A model generated the notes under the pieces. It was not told the DNA's origin, made no database searches, and saw only the letters and a list, made by a program, of their open reading frames with translations. Shown one piece after another: positions 1-3,680 of a stretch of 5,626 nt of DNA (position 1 is the first letter of the stretch; each line of letters begins with the position of its first letter). The translations under genes and the position numbers were made by a program. This stretch comes from Deltaproteobacteria bacterium (GTDB lineage: Bacteria; Desulfobacterota; Syntrophia; Syntrophales; UBA2210), in contig JAFDAR010000060.1 of NCBI GenBank assembly GCA_019313735.1, forward strand, positions 1-5,626, written 5' to 3'.

Positions 1-1
1 C

Positions 2-754
2 ATGCCTGATACGCTGCTGGAATCAGAACTCTTCGGCTACAAAGCCGGGGCGTTTACAGACGCGAGGAGGGACAAGCCCGGACGGTTCAGGCTCGCCGAG
101 GGGAGCACGATATTCCTGGATGAGATAGGTGACATTTCACAAGCCCTGCAGGTAAGGCTGTTGCGTGTGCTGCAGGAAAAAACCTATGAACCACTCGGCG
201 CGGTGAAGAGCGAACGGGCGGATGTTCGTATAATAACCGCCACGAACAGGAATCTCTTCAAGATGGTAAAACAGGGAAAATTTAGAGAAGACCTCTACTA
301 CCGGATCAACGTAATCAGGCTGCAGCTTCCGCCCCTGCGCGAGAGGAAGGAGGACATTCCTCTCCTGGTCGACCATTTTATCAAGACCTTCTGCTCTGTT
401 CAGAACAAGGCTATCGAGGGAATTACCGACGAGGCCCTTGCCTGTCTGATGTCATACGATTATCCCGGCAACATAAGGGAGCTGGAAAATATTATCGAAC
501 GCTCCTTTATACTGTGCAAGTCAAAGATGATTATGCCCTCTCATCTTCCCGAACCGGTCTGCGAATCCGGTGGTTTTGACCGTCCGGAAAGCATGGGTAT
601 GACAAACCTCAAAGATATGGAGGCAATTTTCCTGACAAACGCGCTGAGGAAAAACAACTGGAACCGCCTGAAGACAGCGAAAGAACTCGACATCCACAAA
701 AGCACCCTCTATCGAAAAATAAAATCCCTGGGCCTGAAGATACCGAAGGCATAA
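2..754 (+). CDS. Sigma-54-dependent transcriptional activator, 3' part (AAA+ domain end and Fis-type HTH)
   Basis: This is the C-terminal 250 residues of an NtrC-type enhancer-binding protein, which hydrolyses ATP to open sigma-54 RNA polymerase complexes. The gene is cut by the window edge: the ATG at base 2 is an internal Met in the conserved stretch before the sigma-54 contact loop, and Walker A and any N-terminal sensor domain lie upstream. Numbering from base 2: contact loop GAFTDA at 16-21 (consensus GAFTGA), Walker B TIFLDE at 36-41, sensor I around TATNRN (79-84), arginine-finger region FREDLYYRINV (94-104), sensor II YPGNIRELEN (154-163), and a Fis-like helix-turn-helix at about 218-244 ending in STLYRKIKSLGL. 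The stop is TAA. The next feature downstream is a 321-bp gap with palindromes and a sigma-54 promoter, so this is very probably the cognate regulator of the following operon. The family call is firm; the sensed signal cannot be read because the N-terminus is missing. Confidence 0.96.
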   Translation: MPDTLLESELFGYKAGAFTDARRDKPGRFRLAEGSTIFLDEIGDISQALQVRLLRVLQEKTYEPLGAVKSERADVRIITATNRNLFKMVKQGKFREDLYYRINVIRLQLPPLRERKEDIPLLVDHFIKTFCSVQNKAIEGITDEALACLMSYDYPGNIRELENIIERSFILCKSKMIMPSHLPEPVCESGGFDRPESMGMTNLKDMEAIFLTNALRKNNWNRLKTAKELDIHKSTLYRKIKSLGLKIPKA

Positions 755-763
755 ATTTGTCTG

Positions 764-794
764 CATCCCATACTCGCCCGCGCGCGATGGCATG
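764..794 (+). terminator. Possible weak hairpin terminator of the activator gene
   Basis: CATcCCAT (764-771) pairs with ATGGcATG (787-794), 7 of 8 base pairs, around a CG-rich loop. It starts 10 bases after the activator stop codon. There is no proper T tract, only AAATTT after the stem, so intrinsic termination is doubtful. It may be only a 3'-end hairpin. Confidence 0.3.
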
Positions 795-831
795 AAATTT
801 GAGTATAGTTTCCCCTGAAGCGGTAATTTCC

Positions 832-850
832 TATTGTCATGTCAACAATA
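832..850. promoter_or_regulatory. Inverted repeat TATTGT-N7-ACAATA, possible distal regulator site
   Basis: The arms TATTGT (832-837) and ACAATA (845-850) are perfect inverted repeats separated by 7 bases. The element lies about 210 bases upstream of the predicted start of transcription at about 1053, which is within the range of sigma-54 enhancers. Its sequence is unlike the palindrome at 892-913, so it may serve another regulator or be chance. Confidence 0.3.
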
Positions 851-891
851 CCCTAACATTTCGAAGGAATCACCCACTCCCCATGCATCCA

Positions 892-913
892 TAAGTCGCA
901 TTAATGCAACTTA
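892..913. promoter_or_regulatory. 22-bp near-perfect palindrome, candidate enhancer site for the sigma-54 activator
   Basis: Bases 892-913 form an uninterrupted dyad in which 10 of 11 base pairs match; the only mismatch is C897/A908. The core is GCATTAATGC (898-907), flanked by TAAGT and ACTTA. The centre lies about 150 bases upstream of the predicted sigma-54 transcription start, the usual distance for an NtrC-type enhancer. A Fis-type HTH dimer, as encoded at the left edge, would be expected to bind such a site. The dyad is directly visible; its assignment to that protein is inference. Confidence 0.65.
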
Positions 914-926
914 ATTCTATATCTGT

Positions 927-940
927 AGTAGCAATTATGC
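927..940. promoter_or_regulatory. Second, degenerate copy of the candidate enhancer motif
   Basis: AGTaGCAaTtATGC (927-940) matches AGTcGCAtTaATGC (894-907) at 11 of 14 positions. The copies are 33 bp apart, close to three turns of DNA, so two bound dimers would lie on the same face of the helix. The second copy lacks most of the outer palindromic arms and would be a weaker site. Paired strong and weak sites are common for sigma-54 activators that oligomerise on DNA. Confidence 0.45.
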
Positions 941-1026
941 GCTCTCGTCAATCCCTCCCATACATCCCCTCATTGCAATTGTTTATAATAATTGTGTTTT
1001 TTCTTACACAAGTGAGGCCGATCCTG

Positions 1027-1042
1027 TGGCACGGTATTTGTA
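1027..1042 (+). promoter_or_regulatory. Sigma-54 (RpoN) -24/-12 promoter
   Basis: TGGCACGGTATTTGTA matches the consensus TGGCACG-N4-TTGCA/T at every specified position except one: the -12 element reads GT in place of GC. The -24 GG (1028-1029) and the -12 G (1040) have the required spacing. Transcription should start near 1053, giving a leader of about 20 bases before the ATG at 1076. Distal palindromes and an adjacent sigma-54 activator gene support it strongly. The imperfect -12 element may lower basal binding. Confidence 0.88.
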
Positions 1043-1075
1043 GGTATACTCATGCTATAAAGGGAGTTTGAGAAG

Positions 1076-1492
1076 ATGAAACTTGCCGTGCCTGTGTGGG
1101 ATGATTGTGTTTCAACGGTCCTGGATTTCGCCGATTGCCTGCTGGTTGTTGATTGTGAATTGGAGGCCGTGCGTGGCCGGTCCGTGGTTGATCTCGCCGG
1201 AACCAACATGGCGGAAAAGGTGGCAAGACTGCGGAAGCTTGAGATACAGGTGCTGCTCTGTGGAGCGGTTTCAAGGCCCATGGAGCGGATGATCATGGCA
1301 TCGGGAATAGAAATTATCCCGTTTCTCAGAGGAAGGGTGGATGATGTGCTCAGCGCCTATTTCTCAGGGGGTCTGATTGAGCCGGGCTTTATGCTGCCCG
1401 GTTGCCGGCGGGGATTGGGCTTCGGGCAAGGCATGGGGCGGAGGGGACACGGCTATGGCCGACCCGGCTGGAATAATAACAGGAAGGAATGA
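1076..1492 (+). CDS. NifX/NifB-C-type (dinitrogenase Fe-Mo cofactor family) protein with Cys residues and Gly/Arg-rich tail
   Basis: 138 residues, first gene after the sigma-54 promoter. The start is ATG 1076, with AGGGAG 9 bases upstream. Residues 1-105 fit the NifX/MTH1175 (ribonuclease H-like) fold, members of which bind or carry metal-sulfur clusters: MKLAVPVWDDCVSTV at the start, LLVVD at 22-26, then LCGAVSRPM (61-69) and IEIIPFLRG (78-86). Cysteines are at 11, 21, 27, 62 and 110. C62 in 'LCGAxSRP' and C110 in 'PGC' occupy positions that, as I recall, are conserved in deltaproteobacterial relatives, and could be metal ligands. Residues 111-138 are a low-complexity tail (GLGFGQGMGRRGHGYG). 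The stop TGA overlaps an ATG at 1489 as ATGA, and the next gene probably starts at 1498, so the two are translationally coupled. Family confident; exact ligand unknown. Confidence 0.88.
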   Translation: MKLAVPVWDDCVSTVLDFADCLLVVDCELEAVRGRSVVDLAGTNMAEKVARLRKLEIQVLLCGAVSRPMERMIMASGIEIIPFLRGRVDDVLSAYFSGGLIEPGFMLPGCRRGLGFGQGMGRRGHGYGRPGWNNNRKE

Positions 1493-1497
1493 AATAT

Positions 1498-1863
1498 ATG
1501 AAAATCGCGATCACATCTTACGGAGAAAACCTTTCAAGTAAGGCAGACAAGAGTTTTGGCAGGGCAAAGTGGTTTATCCTGGTGGATACGGAGACGGGTG
1601 CCTTCAAGGCTCATTCCAATGAGCAAAATGTAAATGCGGCTCAGGGTGCGGGGACTCAGGCTGCCCAGAATGTGGCAAACCTGGGGGCCGAGGCTGTCCT
1701 GAGCGGAAACGTGGGGCCTAATGCCTTCAGGACATTGAATGCCGCCTCTATAGGGATGTTTATTATCAAGGGAGATGTTACTGTTCAGCCGGCCCTTTCC
1801 GAATGGAAAGAAGGAAAACTTCAGGAGACAAGTGGGTCGACGATTGAGGGGCAGTGGGCCTGA
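1498..1863 (+). CDS. NifX/MTH1175-family protein without cysteine, ORP-like
   Basis: 121 residues. An ATG at 1489 (overlapping the previous stop) would put the AGGAAGGA Shine-Dalgarno (1481-1488) directly against the start, so I choose ATG 1498, 9 bases after it; this also gives the usual family N-terminus MKIAITSYGENL. The protein is a single NifX-like domain: FGRAKWFILVD (20-30), a Gly/Ala/Gln helix start around AAQGAGTQAAQNVA (47-60), then the cofactor-loop motif GNVGPNA (70-76). The homologous loop in the fusion protein at 2830-3666 reads GNCGPNA. No cysteine occurs anywhere in the protein. The Desulfovibrio orange protein binds its Mo-Cu sulfide cluster non-covalently, so a Cys-free NifX-fold protein beside MinD/ferredoxin ATPases is a reasonable ORP candidate. 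The domain family is firm, the ORP assignment is inference. Confidence 0.85.
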   Translation: MKIAITSYGENLSSKADKSFGRAKWFILVDTETGAFKAHSNEQNVNAAQGAGTQAAQNVANLGAEAVLSGNVGPNAFRTLNAASIGMFIIKGDVTVQPALSEWKEGKLQETSGSTIEGQWA

Positions 1864-1896
1864 GTTTGTGATTTTTGATGTATATATGTAGATATA

Positions 1897-1913
1897 ACGT
1901 ATTCAATATACGT
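1897..1913. promoter_or_regulatory. Inverted repeat ACGTAT-N5-ATACGT before the first DUF5320 gene
   Basis: ACGTAT (1897-1902) and ATACGT (1908-1913) are perfect 6-base inverted repeats in the AT-rich 67-base gap upstream of the gene at 1931, ending just before its ribosome-binding site. It could be an operator, or an RNA hairpin affecting translation. I see no convincing promoter hexamers with correct spacing here. Confidence 0.35.
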
Positions 1914-1915
1914 AG

Positions 1916-1926
1916 AAGGAGGTGAT
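1916..1926 (+). promoter_or_regulatory. Full-length consensus Shine-Dalgarno
   Basis: AAGGAGGTGAT is an uninterrupted complement of the 16S rRNA 3' end, ending 4 bases before the ATG at 1931. It is stronger than the sites of the other genes here and suggests high translation of the small Gly-rich protein. Confidence 0.8.
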
Positions 1927-1930
1927 TTGA

Positions 1931-2155
1931 ATGCCTAGAGGAGATGGAACCGGTCCGCAGGGACAGGGACCGAGAACAGGTCGTGGCCTTGGACCTGGAG
2001 GAACAGGAACAGAAGAAATACCTGCGTCTGAGGAGAATATGGGATTCTTTCGCAGACTGGGAAGAGGTTTAGGTTTTGGCCGAACCAGGCAAGGACGTGG
2101 AATGGGACAGGGTCAAGGCCAGGGTCGTGGAACGGGCCAGGGTCGTAAGCGTTAA
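1931..2155 (+). CDS. Small DUF5320-like Gly/Arg/Gln-rich protein
   Basis: 74 residues. The N-terminus MPRGDGTGPQGQGPRTGRGLG is the DUF5320 signature (family form MPxGDGTGPxGxGPxTGRGxGxC), a set of short proteins from anaerobes of unknown function that often sit beside NifX-type and MinD/ferredoxin genes. Residues 31-45 form a short charged segment (EENMGFFRRLG), and 46-74 are low complexity (GLGFGRTRQGRGMGQGQGQG, then RGTGQGRKR). It is strongly basic at the end. There are no cysteines; the usual GxGxC Cys after the signature is absent, since GLGPGG is found there. No membrane segment or signal peptide is visible. The start is set by a full consensus Shine-Dalgarno 4 bases upstream. The protein is probably disordered. 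Function unknown; a scaffold or binding partner for the NifX-fold proteins is only a guess. Confidence 0.8.
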   Translation: MPRGDGTGPQGQGPRTGRGLGPGGTGTEEIPASEENMGFFRRLGRGLGFGRTRQGRGMGQGQGQGRGTGQGRKR

Positions 2156-2168
2156 GTATTATTTACTC

Positions 2169-2198
2169 AGGTTGTTTAGCATTCAGCCTAAACAACCT
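2169..2198 (+). other. Intergenic hairpin, 11-bp perfect stem
   Basis: AGGTTGTTTAG (2169-2179) and CTAAACAACCT (2188-2198) form a perfect 11-bp stem with an 8-base loop between the two DUF5320 genes. No T tract follows on either strand, so it is not a standard terminator. It ends 8 bases before the AAGGAGGT of the next gene (2206-2213). Likely roles are an mRNA stability or processing element that sets the relative amounts of the two proteins, or an operator. Confidence 0.6.
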
Positions 2199-2220
2199 AA
2201 ACAATAAGGAGGTATTTATT

Positions 2221-2646
2221 ATGGCAGGTGGAGATAGAACAGCTCCTGCAGGAATGGGACCAATGACAGGTAGGGCAGCGGGTTACTGTGCGGGATATGA
2301 AATGCCCGGATTTGCGAACCCTATACCGGGAAGAGGTTTTGGTGGGGGTTTCGGAAGAGGAGGCGGCTTTGGCCGTGGAGGTGGATGGGGTCGTCGCAAC
2401 TCGTTTTATGCGACTGGCCTGACTGGCTGGCAGCGAGCCTCTTACGATTATCCATCCTATGGAGGAGCAGTTCCTTATCGTTACCCGACTTATACGGGGA
2501 CAGTTCCTTATAACGCACCATACGGGCAAACCGTGACAAAACAGCAGGAACTCGACGCGTTGAAGGGACAGGCAGAATATTTAGAAGATTCCCTGGAAGG
2601 TATTAAAAAACGTATGGAGGAGTTGGAAAAAAGCAAAGAAGAATAA
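2221..2646 (+). CDS. DUF5320 family protein with Gly-rich, Tyr/Pro-rich and coiled-coil sections
   Basis: 141 residues, start ATG 2221 after AAGGAGGT (2206-2213). In order: DUF5320 signature MAGGDRTAPAGMGPMTGRAAGYC (1-23) with the only cysteine, C23; GFANPIPGRG (30-39); a Gly/Phe/Arg tract GGGFGRGGGFGRGGGWGRR (41-59); a Tyr/Pro section with a repeated 11-residue unit, GAVPYRYPTYT then GTVPYNAPYGQ (82-103), matched at DNA level by CAGTTCCTTAT at 2468 and 2501, 33 bases apart; and a charged heptad-like coiled coil (107-141, ELDALKGQAEYLEDSLEGI onward). This architecture is standard for the family, whose function is unknown. The coiled coil resembles that of the fusion protein at 2830-3666, which suggests the two could pair. 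Last gene before a strong terminator. No signal peptide or membrane segment is seen. Confidence 0.85.
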   Translation: MAGGDRTAPAGMGPMTGRAAGYCAGYEMPGFANPIPGRGFGGGFGRGGGFGRGGGWGRRNSFYATGLTGWQRASYDYPSYGGAVPYRYPTYTGTVPYNAPYGQTVTKQQELDALKGQAEYLEDSLEGIKKRMEELEKSKEE

Positions 2647-2662
2647 AGAAAGAGAAATAGAG

Positions 2663-2719
2663 AAAAAAGCACCGGTATGGCAAATGTATTGTTTTGCACT
2701 TATTGCTGGTGCTTTTTTT
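2663..2719 (+). terminator. Strong intrinsic terminator with internal second hairpin
   Basis: AAAAAAGCACC (2663-2673) pairs with GGTGCTTTTTT (2708-2718), followed by the end of a 7-T run. A second small hairpin, GCAAA (2680-2684) with TTTGC (2693-2697), sits inside the loop. It lies 16 bases after the stop codon at 2646. The A-rich 5' arm facing the T-rich 3' arm makes it a potential terminator in both directions. It separates the sigma-54 operon from the genes that start at 2830. Confidence 0.88.
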
Positions 2720-2730
2720 CTTTGTCAGGG

Positions 2731-2759
2731 TTGCGCTTTGAGAAATGAATGCTTATCTT
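2731..2759 (+). promoter_or_regulatory. Weak sigma-70-like promoter candidate for the second gene group
   Basis: TTGCGC (2731-2736) and TATCTT (2754-2759) have a 17-base spacer and match the -35/-10 consensus at 3/6 and 4/6 positions. Because a strong terminator precedes and four genes follow in tight array, a promoter is expected in 2720-2829. No -24/-12 sigma-54 pattern fits in this gap. The specific placement is uncertain. Confidence 0.3.
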
Positions 2760-2767
2760 ACTTCGTG

Positions 2768-2791
2768 TTTCGAATTTACGCGAAAGCTTTC
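2768..2791. promoter_or_regulatory. Nested dyads upstream of the fusion gene, possible operator
   Basis: TTTCG (2768-2772) is inverted as CGAAA (2781-2785), and GAAAGCTTTC (2782-2791) is a perfect 10-base palindrome overlapping it. The group lies just downstream of the weak sigma-70 candidate and about 40 bases before the start at 2830, where a repressor could act. Suggestive only. Confidence 0.3.
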
Positions 2792-2829
2792 ATAGCTGAG
2801 CAATACTTTTTTCAGAAAAGGGGTTAAGA

Positions 2830-3666
2830 ATGAAGATAGCAGTAACAGCAACTGGTTCGTCACTTGATGATCAGGTTGAAGCCCGTTTTGGGCGGACTCC
2901 ATATTATTTGTTTATAGATCCAGAGACAATGGAATTTGAGGCCATACAGAATCCCAACGTCGCAGCCGGAGGCGGCGTTGGTATCCAGTCAGCGCAGTTG
3001 ATGGCGGACCATGGTGTCAAATATGTTCTCACAGGAAATTGTGGCCCTAATGCATCCCAAGTGTTTGAAGCCGCAGGTATTCAGGTTATTGTTGGCGTTA
3101 CCGGAATTATCCGTCAGGCAGTTGAACAATTCAAGGCAGGTACTTTTACTGCATCGAACCAGCCCAATGTGGCAAGCCATTTTGGGATGGGTGGTGACCA
3201 GAGCCAGAGTATGGGTGGAAGTAGCGGCATGGGCATGGGTAGTGGTCGTGGCCAAGGCATGGGTAGTGGCCGTGGTATGGGCATGGGCGGCGGTAGAGGT
3301 ATGGGTCAAGGCATGGGCGGTGGTCGTGGTATGGGTATGGGCGGCGGTCAAGCAGGCGCGCCCGGCAGGACAATTTCGCCACAGACGGCACGGGGAGAAG
3401 ATACAAATACTCTCAAGGAGGAAGCTCGCGTTCTCGAGAAACAACTTCAGGATATCAAAAGCCGGATCGATCAGCTTCAAGAGGGTAACGGTACTGGAGT
3501 AGCCCGTGTTAATGCTCGAGAATGCAATGGATGTGGAGTATGTATTGAATCCTGTCCCGTGAAAGCGATTATTCTGAATGATGTAGCCATAGTTGACGAA
3601 AATAAATGCACAGGGTGCGGGATATGCATTGGTAGATGTCCTCTTGGCGCTATTACTATGGTTTAG
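2830..3666 (+). CDS. Fusion: NifX-family domain, Gly/Met-rich repeat and coiled coil, 2[4Fe-4S] ferredoxin
   Basis: 278 residues, start ATG 2830 after AAAGGGG (2817-2823). Residues 1-110 are a NifX/MTH1175 domain: MKIAVTATGSSLDDQVEARFGR, then VLTGNCGPNA (66-75) with C71 in the cofactor loop, and VIVGVTG (87-92). Residues 116-180 are a Gly/Met/Arg tract built on an 8-residue repeat. Residues 193-220 are a coiled-coil segment (TLKEEARVLEKQLQDIKSRI, 194-213) like the end of the DUF5320 protein. Residues 228-278 are a bacterial ferredoxin with C232-C235-C238-C242P and C260-C263-C266-C270P, enough ligands for two [4Fe-4S] clusters. It would be a cytoplasmic protein combining a possible cluster-binding fold with electron transfer. 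The next gene starts 14 bases after its TAG stop, so the pair is an operon, and the ATPases may be its partners. Domain calls are firm; the combined role is inference. Confidence 0.92.
   Translation: MKIAVTATGSSLDDQVEARFGRTPYYLFIDPETMEFEAIQNPNVAAGGGVGIQSAQLMADHGVKYVLTGNCGPNASQVFEAAGIQVIVGVTGIIRQAVEQFKAGTFTASNQPNVASHFGMGGDQSQSMGGSSGMGMGSGRGQGMGSGRGMGMGGGRGMGQGMGGGRGMGMGGGQAGAPGRTISPQTARGEDTNTLKEEARVLEKQLQDIKSRIDQLQEGNGTGVARVNARECNGCGVCIESCPVKAIILNDVAIVDENKCTGCGICIGRCPLGAITMV
3232..3351 (+). repeat. Imperfect 24-bp tandem repeat encoding GMGxGRGx units
   Basis: Units start at 3232, 3256, 3280 and 3310, with a partial unit at 3334-3351 and a 6-base interruption (Gly-Gln) at 3304-3309. They encode GMGSGRGQ, GMGSGRGM, GMGGGRGM, GMGGGRGM and GMGGGQ (residues 135-174 of the fusion protein). 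The copies differ mainly at third codon positions, so the tract is old enough to have drifted but could still expand or shrink in frame. Confidence 0.85.
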
Positions 3667-3673
3667 AAAGGAG
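3667..3673 (+). promoter_or_regulatory. Shine-Dalgarno that fixes a TTG start at 3681
   Basis: AAAGGAG directly follows the TAG stop of the fusion gene and lies 7 bases before TTG 3681. The open frame extends upstream to an ATG at 3636 inside the fusion gene, but that start has no such site and would add 15 unrelated residues before the family N-terminus. Confidence 0.85.
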
Positions 3674-3680
3674 TGACACC

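Larger units (their letters stand above)
755..1075. other. Regulatory intergenic region between activator gene and operon
   Basis: No credible gene lies in this 321-bp gap. It holds a weak hairpin just after the activator stop, three dyad elements listed separately, an AT-rich stretch with an imperfect dyad at 976-994 (CAATT/AATTG arms), a sigma-54 promoter, and the Shine-Dalgarno AGGGAG (1061-1066) of the first operon gene. The arrangement of distal palindromes, AT-rich spacer and -24/-12 element is typical of a sigma-54 enhancer-dependent promoter. The AT-rich stretch could be a bend or an IHF-like site, but I do not see a good IHF consensus match. Confidence 0.75.

Noticed and set aside
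984..989. Perfect -10 hexamer TATAAT in the activator-operon gap
   Set aside because: The region 15-19 bases upstream has no -35-like sequence. It lies in an AT-rich spacer and is probably chance.
970..1296. Minus-strand open frames over the first NifX-like gene and the promoter region
   Set aside because: They run antisense across a well-supported gene and the sigma-54 promoter, with no recognisable motif.
2720..2829. Second sigma-54 promoter before the fusion gene
   Set aside because: No GG-N10-GC pattern fits in this gap; the GGG at 2728-2730 is not followed by GC at the right distance.
3232..3351. Regular repeats suggesting a CRISPR array
   Set aside because: The units are adjacent 24-bp coding repeats without unique spacers and lie within an open reading frame.
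2989..3480. Long minus-strand open frames opposite the fusion gene, rich in His and Thr
   Set aside because: They are the antisense of the Gly/Met repeat and ferredoxin codons; the His/Thr pattern is the mirror of GGC/ATG/GGT codons. No ribosome-binding site or protein-like composition is seen.
3011..3502. 163-residue plus-strand open frame in another frame of the fusion gene
   Set aside because: It overlaps a gene with clear NifX and ferredoxin motifs and translates to Val/Trp/Ala-rich repeats caused by the 24-bp tandem tract.
1076..3666. Nitrogen-fixation cluster, as suggested by the 'dinitrogenase Fe-Mo cofactor' family name
   Set aside because: No nifH, D, K, E, N or B-type radical-SAM gene is present. 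NifX-fold proteins are widespread in anaerobes that do not fix nitrogen.
3636..3680. ATG 3636 as start of the first ATPase
   Set aside because: It would overlap the fusion gene's ferredoxin end by 31 bases, lacks a Shine-Dalgarno and adds residues that do not belong to the family; TTG 3681 is much better supported.
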